From Podospora pseudoanserina (taxonomy: Eukaryota > Ascomycota > Sordariomycetes > Sordariales > Podosporaceae): a DNA stretch of 64,000 nt. Position 1 is the stretch's first letter; every line of letters starts with the position of its first letter. The notes beneath the pieces were generated by a model, which saw only the letters and a program-made list of their open reading frames with translations, was not told where the DNA came from and did no database searches. The translations under genes were made by a program, and so were the position numbers. Positions 45,663 through 56,736 of the stretch are shown here, piece after piece. Where the stretch lies: assembly GCF_035222485.1 (NCBI RefSeq), contig NW_026946671.1, positions 682,001-746,000 of the forward strand, given 5' to 3'.

Positions 45663-46885
45663 TGGGGGGTGCGATGGTGGTTGGTTTTGGGATTGGAAAT
45701 GAATAATGGATATGATGACAAGATAGGATTGGATGGGATGGGTCGGGAAAGGGATAGGATATGATATTTTGTACACGGTGAGAGTAAAAAGAAGTGCTGA
45801 TGACGGTGGATTTTGGTGTTGTTTGACTTGTAGCAAGGCTGGAGTATTGTTGCTTGGTTATGGTGGCGGGCTAGAGTTATTGGAGATACCCTGATGTTGT
45901 ATGTATTGATGTTTGATGGATTATGATGGGTGTTTGGTTGGTGATACTCCATATATTCACACATCTTTGCTCGCTTCTCCTCGATTTTCATATTGTTTGT
46001 CTCTGAGAACAAGGGGGGTTCTTCAGGGTTAGGGTTATTAGGTATGGGAACAGAAGGCTGACACGTGAAATGAGGCGATGCTAGTTCCCGGTGAGATTAG
46101 ACTATAGAGAATTGGAATTTGTGACATTGACAGCTGTCTTGAAGGCTAGTTCAAGATGTCGGCAGGCCTGACTGCTGGCCATAGGGTGTAAAACGGTGTA
46201 GCCAAAGTTCAGCCTCCTAAGCCCACATCTTGAGTTTGAGACTCAACAATATTTTCTGTTCTTGGATGAGATTCTGATTGCAACGCCAAAATGACCGTTG
46301 GTGACACACCTTCTTCCCTCTCTGTTTTCTTGAGCGGGTGATATGTCGGGGAAGGTCACGTGAGCGCGCGTCGTTTGCTCCCCTGCCAGTTGTCCCTGCC
46401 TCGATTTACTGAATCGCGATCCACGTCACACATACCAAACATCTTCCCCTCCCAAAAAGGAAACAGCCCCCCACATTGAGGGACGTGAGGACAAAGCAAC
46501 CACAGATACTCAGTGAGCCTCAAACTCATTCCCAAGCCCAATTAGACCTTTGTTTTTCTTTGCAAGCCTGAACCTCGACCTCATTCAAGCTGCAGTGTTG
46601 ACGAAAAGGACACTGGAGTCGGTGTGTTAGCATTTACGACTCGGCTGCTCACATTTGAGAGGGAAAGCAGTTACATCGCGACCGCCAACGAGATATTTCA
46701 CCTACCCGGTACCTATTGACTTCATCCCCGACCCTTTACTTTACACCTGAGCACACTATATCGCCACGCAACTCACAAACCCAAAAAAAAAAAAAAAAAA
46801 CAAGGCATATACTTGAGAAGTTTCCAGCCTCTCATCTTCTTCCCTTTTAATCCTCATTTTCCCTCTCACTTCTGCCACACCGAAC
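45663..46885. promoter_or_regulatory. Intergenic region upstream of TDP1
   Basis: About 1.2 kb: the 3' region of the PHD gene, then the promoter and leader of TDP1. An 18-nt A tract lies at 46783-46800, some 85 bp before the TDP1 start. No credible gene. Confidence 0.55.
46783..46800 (+). repeat. A18 homopolymer in TDP1 leader
   Basis: Eighteen consecutive A, 85 bp upstream of the TDP1 ATG. It could be a promoter poly(dA:dT) element or part of the 5' UTR. Confidence 0.75.
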
Positions 46886-48393
46886 ATGTCGGAAGAAAGG
46901 CAGGTCATCGACCTCGGCGGAAGCGACTCCGAGGATGAGGACCTTCGCATCGCCATCGCTCTCTCCCTCGGCCAGGACCCAGGTTCGCGACGTACCAATA
47001 CTCCAAGGAAACACGAGACCATCGACCTGACCCTTGATGATGAGTCACCAGCCGCCGGGGACACTGCTGGACCAAGTCGATCTGGTGGTGAGGATACCCA
47101 GGATCGGGACCAGCCTGTCCCCGCAGTCATGACGACCTCGACTTCTGCCTCACAGCAATCTGATACTCCTACAGCCTCTCAGGCGTTAGCAACGGGCCTC
47201 TCGGCGCTCGGGTTGGACAGGAAGAAGATGGAGGAGGAAAGACTTGCTCGACTTGCCCAGAGGAAGAGAAAGGCATCACTTGAGGCGCCGGCTCCGTATT
47301 CCAGTTTGGACACCCGGTCGACTCAGATCCCGAGAATGTTGGGTGACGAGGGGATTTTTTCCCACAGCAAGGGTCGAGGGGATAAGAACGATACTGGCTC
47401 TTTATCTCCAGCAGTCAAGGCCAGTTCAAGAGGGATGGATAGCTCAGGGGGCAGTCATGGGAGCCCATGGGGGTTAGCAAATGCAGTCGAAAAATCAGTC
47501 AGTGACAGCACTCACAGTAATTCCAACCGTATCCTTCCACCCAGGTCATCTCCGACCAGTCATCAAGTTCAAACCCTCCCATATCCCCGCGGCGTCATCA
47601 AGAAGACTTGGATCTACCCAAGCTACCCGCGGGCTGGCGACGATGTCAAGATTGAAGAAGTCCTTCAGAAGGATATTCTCGAGCTGGCCGTTATCAGCTC
47701 GTTTCAGTGGGATGAGCATTGGATGCTGTCCAAGATTGATATCTCAAGGACTAAGCTGTATCTGATTGCTTTTGCGAAGAGTGAGGCGCAGGTAAGATAT
47801 ATACATACATATATATATCCCCACACACACCGGAATGGACCAGGACCCCGTTCATACTTACCAAGATATGATTTTTTTAGAAGAACGAGATGAGAAATAA
47901 TGTCCCAAAGAGCAGGATCCGGTTTTGTTTTCCGACCATGCAGGCTGTGGGTGCGATGCATTCGAAGCTGATGCTGCTCAAGTATGAGGGTTATTTGAGG
48001 GTTGTGGTTCCGACGGGAAATTTCATGTCGTATGACTGGGGGGAGACGGGGACGATGGAAAATGTAAGAGTTGATGTGATTGTGTGTTTTGGGGTCGTCA
48101 TGTCCTGTTTTTGGACCACCTGGCTGTATAATCGGATCATGAGGTTACTAACACGGGTTTCGTAGATGGTCTTCCTTATTGACCTCCCCAAGTTCAAGAA
48201 CACGGAGGAGAGAGACGCGGTTCAGGGGGGCGGGCTCGGCTCCTTTGGCGAGGATCTGGTGTATTTTCTGATGGCTCAGGGGGTGGATCCGTTGTTGATC
48301 AATAGCTTGCGGAGCTATGACTTTTCGGAGACGAGGAGATATGGCTTTGTTCATACCATGTGAGTACCTGGTTTTGTATCTGTGTTTTTGTCA

Positions 48394-48434
<41 letters not shown>

Positions 48435-50464
48435 ATTGCGGGTAGTTTCCGTCTTGAAGCATTGCATATGTCTTCCAGCTGGTTGCCTGGGTAAGCTACC
48501 TGGTGGTAGACAGCTTCCGGAGGTTTTGTTTTTCCCATGACAGCATGGGAATGTCGGGTCATGATGACTGGCGGTTTGTGGAAGGCCAAGTGGTACACGA
48601 CAAATGTAGTCTTGGGGGTAAAGACGGGGGCTTGTTGTTGATTCCTCGCTTCTTTTTTGCTCTTGTTATTCTTCTCGCGCCCGTCTTGTAACCTCTTACC
48701 GTCTCACTATCTTCTTCTACCCGGCGATCACTTGTTACGTCACAGGCAACACTTGTCTGGCCTGAAGATGGAGACATGGACTCCTGTGCCAAGCGGCCAC
48801 ATGGGCGGAGAAAAACAAAATGAATGGAGAGAGCTGGTGGTGATTGAGAGATAGAAAGGGCTGAGAGAGTAAAGGAAATTGGGGAGGTGCCCAAGTGGAC
48901 GCCAGAGTGGATGTGTAGAGTCTGGGAAAGTCATCGGGAAGCAGGCTGGCCAGCAATTTGGGATGTGTTTTCCTCGTTCACAAGTCCCGGTTGCATCAAC
49001 CCCCCAGTTTGAGGTTATATTCAGGGATCAGGAAACAGTATTGCTTACGTTCTGTTCAACATTCACACTCTTTCACTGGTACATTTCGCTTTCTACCTAG
49101 TCTTTTTACCACATCATCGAAGCAAAAAATGATTCCTTTTAGAAAAAGAAGAGGAAATCATCAAGGATGATAGCATAGGTAGCTAACTGCTTCTAGTGTC
49201 GGCTCTCATACCACGGATGAGGCTTGGAAAAGGACTGGTGAGTGTTGCTCGTCCAGGTCTGGCGATGGCCATCTATATGGCCGATGATCGGTGATGCGGC
49301 TCAAGGTTGGTGGTGATGGCTAACGGTCTGATGTAGGATACCCTGGCCTCGGTCGGGCAGTCGCCGCTCTCGGTCTCGCGTCCAGTGACCCCATCGAGCT
49401 CGATTACGTGGTATGTCGTCTCCCCCTTCCACCTTGTAGACCTAGATGAAGATCTAATGAAGGTTGTGCAGTGCTCTTCGCTCGGTTCTGTGAATAGTAG
49501 CGTGATCAACTCGCTCTATTACGCCTGTCAAGGTAGGTCGACTTGCTTCATGATACATTCATCACGACAACGACGACAACGACGGCAACGATGACGACTT
49601 GTTTTGTTTGGATTACGGGTCGTCCCAAGGTTACTGACAAACACACAGGCGACTCTGGCCTCAAGGAATTATCAACCCGAACCCCGGCGCACAAGAAAGT
49701 GTCTGACGATGACGTGTTGGATCATGTTAGGGTGTACTACCCTTCGGAGAGGACGATTGTGACCAGCAAGGGAGGGAGAGACGTATGTGGCTGCATGTCG
49801 AAGGTTTTCGGATGCTTCGCGTGACTGCTGACATTGTGGATTAGGGCGCCGGAACGATATGCTTTCAGGAAAAGTGGTGGAAGGCGTCGGGCTTTCCGAG
49901 GAAGGTGCTGCGTGACTGTCGATCGAGGAGGGAGGGAGTCGTAATGCATTCCAAGGTGGCGTTTGTGGGCCGGGGGGGAGGGAGGCGTGGGTGGGTGTAT
50001 CTGGGAAGTGGGAACCTTTCGGAGAGTGCTTGGTAAGTTTGGGAGCATATGGCTGGATGTGGGTGTCGTTGTCGTGGGTGCGTGTGACTAACGTGATGAT
50101 GGTAGGGGGCGGCTGACGAGGGAGAAGGTTGGCGGTGGGGTGAGACTGAACTGTCGGAACTGGTACGTGCTTTGTGTTTTGGGTTTTGTCAGGGGGAAGT
50201 GACCGTGCTTTGTTGGGGGGTGGCTTGAGGGGTGTGTTTTGTTGATGGGGCGATGGACTTGGTTAAGGAAAGACCATGGCTAACGACGGACCGGTGGGTT
50301 GGGTGTTTAGGGAGTGTGGCGTTATTTTCCCTGTTGAGTCATCACTGGCCGGGGGTGACAGCTGGGAGGCGTTTGAGAAGGTTGTGCCCGTGCCGATGGT
50401 TATGCCGGGGGAGAGGTTTGGGATGCCGGGGAGTGAAGGGGGGTTGGTGCCGTGGTTTAACTGA
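46886..50464 (+). CDS. TDP1: Tyrosyl-DNA phosphodiesterase 1
   Basis: Ten exons: 46886-47791, 47881-48063, 48166-48359, 49197-49237, 49337-49410, 49472-49532, 49649-49782, 49845-50032, 50106-50162 and 50311-50464. They splice in frame to 663 residues. The first HKD-type motif is MHSKLMLLKY with VVPTGNF (His329, Lys331); the second is MHSKVAFVG with YLGSGNLSESAW (His566, Lys568). FSETRRYGFVHTIVGSHT and WWKASGFPRKVLRD are also family blocks. The enzyme hydrolyses the phosphotyrosyl bond of stalled topoisomerase I-DNA adducts in the nucleus. The N-terminal 230 residues are disordered and begin with a VIDL/UIM/TIDL motif array. The third intron is unusually long (837 bp). Every donor is GTRNGT-like and each junction restores conserved sequence, so the model is strong. 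Confidence 0.93.
48360..49196 (+). other. 837-bp intron 3 of TDP1, with T36 tract
   Basis: It starts GTGAGT after codon fragment AT and ends CTTCTAG, with a GCTAAC branch site 14 bp before the end. It restores VHTI|VGSHTTDEAWKR. Other TDP1 introns are 61-148 bp. It carries 36 consecutive T at 48397-48432 and only short, domainless ORFs. Confidence 0.8.
48397..48432 (+). repeat. T36 homopolymer inside TDP1 intron
   Basis: Thirty-six consecutive T on the coding strand, only 37 nt after the intron 3 donor. The exact length is prone to assembly error. Confidence 0.85.
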
Positions 50465-53400
50465 CAGATTAGGTTCAGTGGGGGTATGCGATATCATGGG
50501 GCTTTATTGGCTCTACGATTGTTGGCCATGTTGGCATGGAGGTGATTCACCTGTTGTGTGGTGACGATGATACTGTATCAACAACTGAAAAACTCTGTTT
50601 CTGCGTGAGCACGATTTACAGAGGTACATGAGGGAGTCTCGATGCCTTGTTATAGGCGGTGGGGGGGTGGAGTCAATGTCACTGAAGTCTAATCAAGCAG
50701 AGTTTGTCTTCACAGGAGGGTGTCCACTTCGTTGTTGGGAAATAGGCGGACGGCGCGCGCATGAGAATCTTGAGGGTGAGTACATGTGTTTTTTGAACGT
50801 TGTTTTGGTGACGGCTTCAACCTAGGGTGGGCGCGGGCGGTGGAGCATGCTGTGGGTACCATCAGAGCCGGAGCCTGGGCCGTGTCATGATGGTAATCAG
50901 CTCGTGATATGGGATTAGGCGATATGCCAGTCGCTGACTTTGATAGGAGACATGAAGATCACGAAGATGATTGCATGCGCGGAGGGAGCGCCATGAGAGC
51001 AGAACCGGATCCGGCGAGATGCTGGTGAACAGCTCGTGGCGACAGGGCGATTAGGCTGGTGCGTTTGGGGAACATGGCACGCACAGTGAAGCTTGAACAT
51101 CCCTGGCACGGAGGGGTTTGGTTGAAGTTCACGATTACGATTGCCTGCCGCGGGCTCTTGCCTTGAGGATGAGGCTCTGGCCTTGAGGACGAGGCTATGG
51201 AACAGCCTTATGGGGCAGCTAGCGCGGCTAAGAAGATACTCGAAGAAGACTAGCTCGATGGCTGGATTTGTGAGCACATCCAGCTTGGGCAGGTGGGCGG
51301 GTGACGACTGGGGGCGGCATACAGAGGAGAGCGAGTGGCTCACGACCTACCAGCTGGCAGATTTTGGGGAAAATCTCGGGACCGAGGAGCAGATGGATTT
51401 TTCCGGTCTGGGGGGTTACCTCGGTAACGGTTAGGCTTCCGGAAATCGTTATTGGGGAGAGAGTTCTGGACAGAGGGCCTTTTCGACGTTCGGGACGAGA
51501 TGAGACATTACCACCGCGGTTTTGAACAGGAGCTTATGGGATGTCGAGGGCTCGTTTTGACGACGGCTTTGGCCAAGGGGGATTTGGGTGAGAATAAGTC
51601 TCAAAAGAGGCGTTGTGTGTATATGTGATTGGAATAGGGATTGGATGATATGGGCGTGTCAGGAGAGGAGGCAACTTGGCGCGAGGTGGAAGATGGGGAG
51701 AGGAGCAGTCACGGTAAAGGGAGGCGTGTTTTGGGTCCATGTCTGTTGTTTGGCCGTAATTTGTTTGAGCACAGGGGGTGAGCATTGCAGATTTTTGGAC
51801 TACAGCGCCACGACTTCTTGGGGTAGACAGAATATTTCTCTACAAGTTTGGGGCTCATTTCTTTTGGTCGGGGGCGACGGAGTGTGGAGAGGATTGAACG
51901 TGGGTGCTTTACAAGATACCTTTGACTGTGGTGGCCCACAGGAGGCAGGACCTCGTGGTGCTCCACCCATGTCTCCGAAAAAGGAAGTGCTCCAGACATA
52001 TAAATGGACCAGTTAACAGCTAAAAATACCACGCTTACCAGCCTTCAGTCACAGCAAGTACAGCAAGCTCCGGCCATGCTTTTACCCATGATTTTACAAT
52101 GAAGATGTTTTATTGCCTTGGAATTAGCATAGGTCAGGGTCGATATGAGAAACTCTATTATTTAATCGCAGAATCTGCCATTTGGAGCTAAAGTCTTTTC
52201 TAACCACTTGAATGAATTATCCGCAAAAGTCTTGATGATCGAGGTGCAAGGAAAATTCCCCATGGCATCAGGCTTCTCAGGAAGTGAGGATTCAAGACAT
52301 GGGTGGATCATGGGTTGTCCCGCCAACCAGCCACTATTTACTTAAAAAAAGGGGCAGACCCACTTTTTCTCCATGACAGCAATCCATGTATGACCTGAAT
52401 CACCCCGTTTCCTGCAATGCGAACACAGGCAAAGATATTTGTGATACTAGACTTGAAATGTATCTTGATCTTCCATCCGCTTTGGAGCCGATGTTGTCTA
52501 TTTCCTCGTGGAGCAACAGAATGAAACGAGACGGTTCTCCACGATGGCAAAGTTAATTAAAACTGACCTTGTTGGAATCATATCCTTTGACACTCAACGA
52601 CAGTAGAGCACTTGATAGGTGGCCATGCTGTTTCCTTGATGGCCATATCTCCCTCCCTCGTCTTTTGATTGGAGAAGAGCATTCGGAATAGTGACCAGAA
52701 CTGCAACTGCCAGATGCTGTTTGATCTGCCTGATTGTAAAGGCTCATTCTGCAAGAGGTAGAATCGGCTAGTTCGCATTCCACGCTGCTGTGATTGTCTA
52801 CCTAGCTGCCCTGGTCTAGGACATATACTCTCTGAATCTGGTAGCGGATATGCTGAACAACATGTTAGGTTAGGTGGCGTTGAAAGAAACAGTCTGCTAG
52901 GGACCTGCCTCACGGAGCGTCCCGTGGAAAGCGTGTTGTTGATGAAACTCTTTCAACGGTACGTTAGTAGGTAGAACGGTCCACCAAAACAGTGTGGATT
53001 AGGTTTGGAATCGTATGAATTGCAACCTTTCCTTGCGATGTGTTAGGCTGTGTAGCGATCAACCATCGCAAAGTGCAACCAGGGCAACACGACCGGGCGC
53101 GAGGATACCTGGCTGCCTTTCAACAAAGGTGTTGTTAGCAAGGCTTGCCCAAATTTTCAAGCTGTCTTGAGTGTCGAAGACTACACATGACAAACCGTGA
53201 TGGCTGAGTGTTTCTTACCAGGTAGGTACTGTCTCGCAGGTTTAAGCTTTGAGCAACAACTCCCTCCATCCTTCATGGTGCTCCCGCCATGGCCGTTGGA
53301 AGGCAGCCATGTTGATCACGTACGTGAGGCTCAATTCAATATTCAGCTTGATGCGCAAAGTGCCCGATGGGCAAACACATGTCACTTCCAGTGATAGGGC

Positions 53401-55191
53401 CTATCAGGCGGGGGACAGCGGGCGCAGATAGGTAAACTCCCAGACCCACTCGGGCTGGCTCCAAAGGGCGCAAGAGGCTGAAAAGCAGGCGCATTGGAAA
53501 CTGGAAGTCGGCCCTCCACCAAAGTACCAAAGTACCTGGGCTCCGCTTGGTGGGGTACACCGCACCCAACCTCGAGTGGAGCTCGACGTGTAGACGTCGA
53601 AATAAGCTTTACACTAGTCAGGGATCCAAGTTCGGCCTCCATCTCCACCCCCGAGCACTTGCGACAGCAGGCATTCGATTTGGGTTTTGCGATGGGAACG
53701 GCTGAAATTTGTCCCTGAAATTATCAACGGAGTCACAAAGCCGCCAGGCTTCTCATCCCGTCCAGCATCCCCATGAGGTCTGGCAGACAGGGGTCGTAAT
53801 AGCTGGCCAGTCTCCGCCTTGTGTTCCAGACGACGGCGTGATCCAGATGGAACGACGCCAATACAGCCCGGGTATGCCCATCTTACGTCACCGTGCTGTC
53901 CCGACCGATGGTGCCCTGGAAATGATCGAATAATGCCACCTTACGACCAAGACAGCATAGTCCACTGCCTCGTATCTGAATTTGGGCTTTTGGTAATCGC
54001 CGGCCATCTGGGCCGACAAAAGGAGGCCATCACAGGGAGACAGGAAACCCATCTTCAAGCTCGGTCAGCACCTCATGGCAGTGACTAACGCAAGGAACCC
54101 GTCAAGAATACAATATACTTCAGGTTCCTGAAAGTCAATAAAGATGCCAGGGATGTCTGACAAGCAAGAGAAACCCTTCTGCAGAGAACTACGGGTAGGC
54201 GGTAGGGACGGGACGCAGAAGCTTGATCCTGAGCTTTCGCAAAGAAGCTTGACGCCATCTCCCTTTTGCTCGTTCGTCCGAAGGCCAAAGGCAACATAGT
54301 CGAGTTTGTAGAATACCGAGATACCTATATGAAGGCGCTCCCCTCGAGCTCTTCTGTTCCGTCGACACCCTGCCAGCGCAAAAGGCACGCCAATCTTATC
54401 AACGCACGCGCCCGCAGCAGAGGCCAAAGCGAGGGCGAAACCGAAAGGGCCGAAACGACCAAGACGGGCGGGGGGAATACGATCGAGCAAGGCCCCTCGA
54501 TCCTCGCTCAGCGGACAGTCCGGACGCCCCGCTGCCTGGTTGGGAGTTCCGATAGCCTACCTAGGTACCTAGGTAGTTGACCCGCACAGGCAGATAGGTG
54601 CGCACTGTAGCAGACGATGCCTGCTCTGGGCAGGCTCGTGGAGAGACATTCTCAGCAGCATCTGTGACAAGTGGGCGGTTGATACTTGATATTGGATAGT
54701 ATTCATGATAGATGGAAACCCAAATCCTTTATTACCTGCATGTCCGAAAGCCAATTCATAAAGATTCAGTTTGCATCGTCCGACGGTGCAGCGGATGAAC
54801 TCTGGGGTGTGTACAGTGCCAGCGCCTTCAAGCGGTGCTTTCTCCTTCCAGTCCCGTTTCCCCCTCCTAATCTTTTCGGTTCGGCACTGTGTAGGCACTC
54901 ACCACTCCACTTACTGTCTCCCCCAAAGGTCTTTTTAGTTCGGCGCTATGTAGGCAATCACCACTCACCACCCCCGCCACCACTCACCACCCCCCGCTTA
55001 CCACATTCCCACTTACCACTGAACACGTACCCACTTCCTACTGCTGTCGTTCGGTGTCGTTGGCTGCTGCCATCACTTAGGCTGGTCTTTTCCATCTCTA
55101 TAATTAATAGGCCTCTCTCATTTCTCCCTCCTACAACCTTCACCTTTCCATACCTTCTTACCGTTCCAATTTCCACCCCACAGCTCGTACA
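50465..55191. other. Large gene-poor region upstream of the WOPR regulator
   Basis: About 4.7 kb. ORFs under 145 residues occur on both strands without recognisable domains. It includes a perfect 20-bp palindrome at 54557-54576. From about 54900 to 55190 the plus strand is C/T-rich, typical of a fungal leader before a start. It probably holds the promoter and 5' UTR of the WOPR gene. Confidence 0.5.
54557..54576. repeat. Perfect 20-bp palindrome of CCTAGG/GGTACC units
   Basis: CTACCTAGGTACCTAGGTAG equals its own reverse complement. It is made of two ACCTAGGT units around a central TA. It lies about 620 bp before the WOPR start. Confidence 0.95.
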
Positions 55192-56736
55192 ATGTCGAGT
55201 CGCGCATCTAGCACATCATCGCCCGTGGTGCCATTGGAGCCCACATGGACAGGCTTCATACCAGATACCGGCAACGCGCTTGCCATCGTGGAGGCTGCTC
55301 TCCGTGGTCACCTCAGTATGATTCCGCGGCGCCCTCACGACAAAGAGCGCGACGAAGTCATCCGAAGCGGCAATGTGTTTCTCTATGACCTGAATACCTC
55401 GGGCATCAAGCGCTGGACTGACGGCCGGGACTGGAGTCCTAGCCGCATCCAACATAATTGGCTCGTTTACCGTGAGATCGATCGCCAATCCAACGGCAGG
55501 AATAAGAAGGCAGCGAAGAAGGCGGAAACCGGCGAAATCACCACCGGCGGAATCACCAAAAAGGCACCCAGCTCTGCCCGCAACAACACGCAGAACATAC
55601 GGGGTCACGGCGCTGGAAACCGAGAGGCTGCCGCCGGCAGGGTTATCGAGCTGGCGAATGGAAAAAAGGTCCCACACGAAGGCGAGATGGGCATGCAGAA
55701 GCTGATAGGCTCGCTGGTTGGGGGCTATCCCTTCAAAAAGGGAGGTCTGATCAAGCGAACCATGAGTTTCGAGTCGGAAAAATTGCATCTGCAGCTGGTC
55801 ACTTACATGAGCATGGAAGACTATGCGTCCGGGCTTTACAGCACCCCCTATCAACACGCTCACATTCGTGACTGCTTCCCCCGACAAGAGCTGCTCCAAA
55901 GTAACTTCCGCTTCTTTTACATGGACGATCTGGGGCTCTTCGAGCCCATGTATGAACCAATGCGTCAACAACTAGCCTATCACCAGGCTTTGATCGCGAA
56001 CCCGCCGGGCGCGGCCGTTTTTCACCCCCACTATGGTCTGGTCCCCCACGGCATGCCTCCTCCTGGTCTGGTTCCCCACGGCATGCCTCCTCCTCCTCCT
56101 CCTCCTCCTCTGGCTCCCCACAACATGCCTCCTTTTGCTCTGGCTCCCCACGACACGCCTCCCCACGGTCTGGCTCCTAACGGCATGCAGGCCAGGATGC
56201 AGGCCGGGATGCACGAGCAACCCCCAGCACTTGACATGGTCAACTACCCCATGCAGGATCACAGCAACCCTCATTCTCCCGACTACCGACAGGATGCTTA
56301 CACTCTGGGCAGCACAGGCCAGCAGGCTCAGGACGTTGGTGGTCAAGAGCCGAGGAGCTCGCTGGTTGGTCATCCAGCCTTGCAGACTCAAGCCGAAGAT
56401 TATGGCGGTGTTCCGGATGCCCCATTTGGCGACAACTATGGCGCTGGCATGGCTGTAGACTACCACTCTCCCATGTACCAGCCCCATCACTTCCCCAGCA
56501 TGCAGTATGGGTCGCACGCCATGGATCAGAATGCCTACCCCGGACAAGAAGGAACGTATCCGTCGCGGAACGGGTCCTATGATGGGGCAGACGGGGCCTA
56601 TGAGGCTAGGGACATGGCCTATGCGGAGGGGGACATGGCCTATCCAGGACAGATTCTGGTGGACTATCTTGAAAACAACAACCAGCATCTCCCACAGACA
56701 CCTGACAGCAACCACCTTCCTCCCTCCAGCACCTAG
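55192..56736 (+). CDS. WOPR-domain (Gti1/Pac2 family) transcription regulator
   Basis: Single exon, 514 residues, ATG at 55192. WOPR part a (about 17-100) is PTWTGFIPDTGNALAIVEAA, then RSGNVFLYDLNTSGIKRWTDG and WSPSRIQHNWLVYREID. A Lys/Ala-rich linker (about 100-175) precedes WOPR part b: LIGSLVGGYPFKKGGLIKRTM and HLQLVTYMSMEDYASG. Together they form one DNA-binding fold in the Wor1/Ryp1/Sge1/Pac2 family, which controls morphological switching, sporulation and virulence programmes. The C-terminal half is disordered, with a repeated VPHGMPP/APHxMPP unit and AYxxxDMAY repeats. The N-terminal segment diverges from the FHGYIxTTxDALLIFEA pattern of Wor1/Ryp1, so the subfamily is open. The long upstream region fits a heavily regulated gene. 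Confidence 0.9.
   Translation: MSSRASSTSSPVVPLEPTWTGFIPDTGNALAIVEAALRGHLSMIPRRPHDKERDEVIRSGNVFLYDLNTSGIKRWTDGRDWSPSRIQHNWLVYREIDRQSNGRNKKAAKKAETGEITTGGITKKAPSSARNNTQNIRGHGAGNREAAAGRVIELANGKKVPHEGEMGMQKLIGSLVGGYPFKKGGLIKRTMSFESEKLHLQLVTYMSMEDYASGLYSTPYQHAHIRDCFPRQELLQSNFRFFYMDDLGLFEPMYEPMRQQLAYHQALIANPPGAAVFHPHYGLVPHGMPPPGLVPHGMPPPPPPPPLAPHNMPPFALAPHDTPPHGLAPNGMQARMQAGMHEQPPALDMVNYPMQDHSNPHSPDYRQDAYTLGSTGQQAQDVGGQEPRSSLVGHPALQTQAEDYGGVPDAPFGDNYGAGMAVDYHSPMYQPHHFPSMQYGSHAMDQNAYPGQEGTYPSRNGSYDGADGAYEARDMAYAEGDMAYPGQILVDYLENNNQHLPQTPDSNHLPPSST
56030..56190 (+). repeat. Coding repeat, unit about L-V/A-P-H-x-M-P-P in WOPR protein
   Basis: Five imperfect units of VPHGMPP, APHNMPP, APHDTPP and APNGM, with a Pro run between them; nucleotide units of about 27-30 bp (TGGTCTGGTTCCCCACGGCA-like). 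Confidence 0.8.

Noticed and set aside
46026-46040. Telomere-like AGGGTTAGGGTTA
   Set aside because: Only about two units; too short to be a telomere remnant. Similar single units at 40644, 40688 and 60106 are also isolated.
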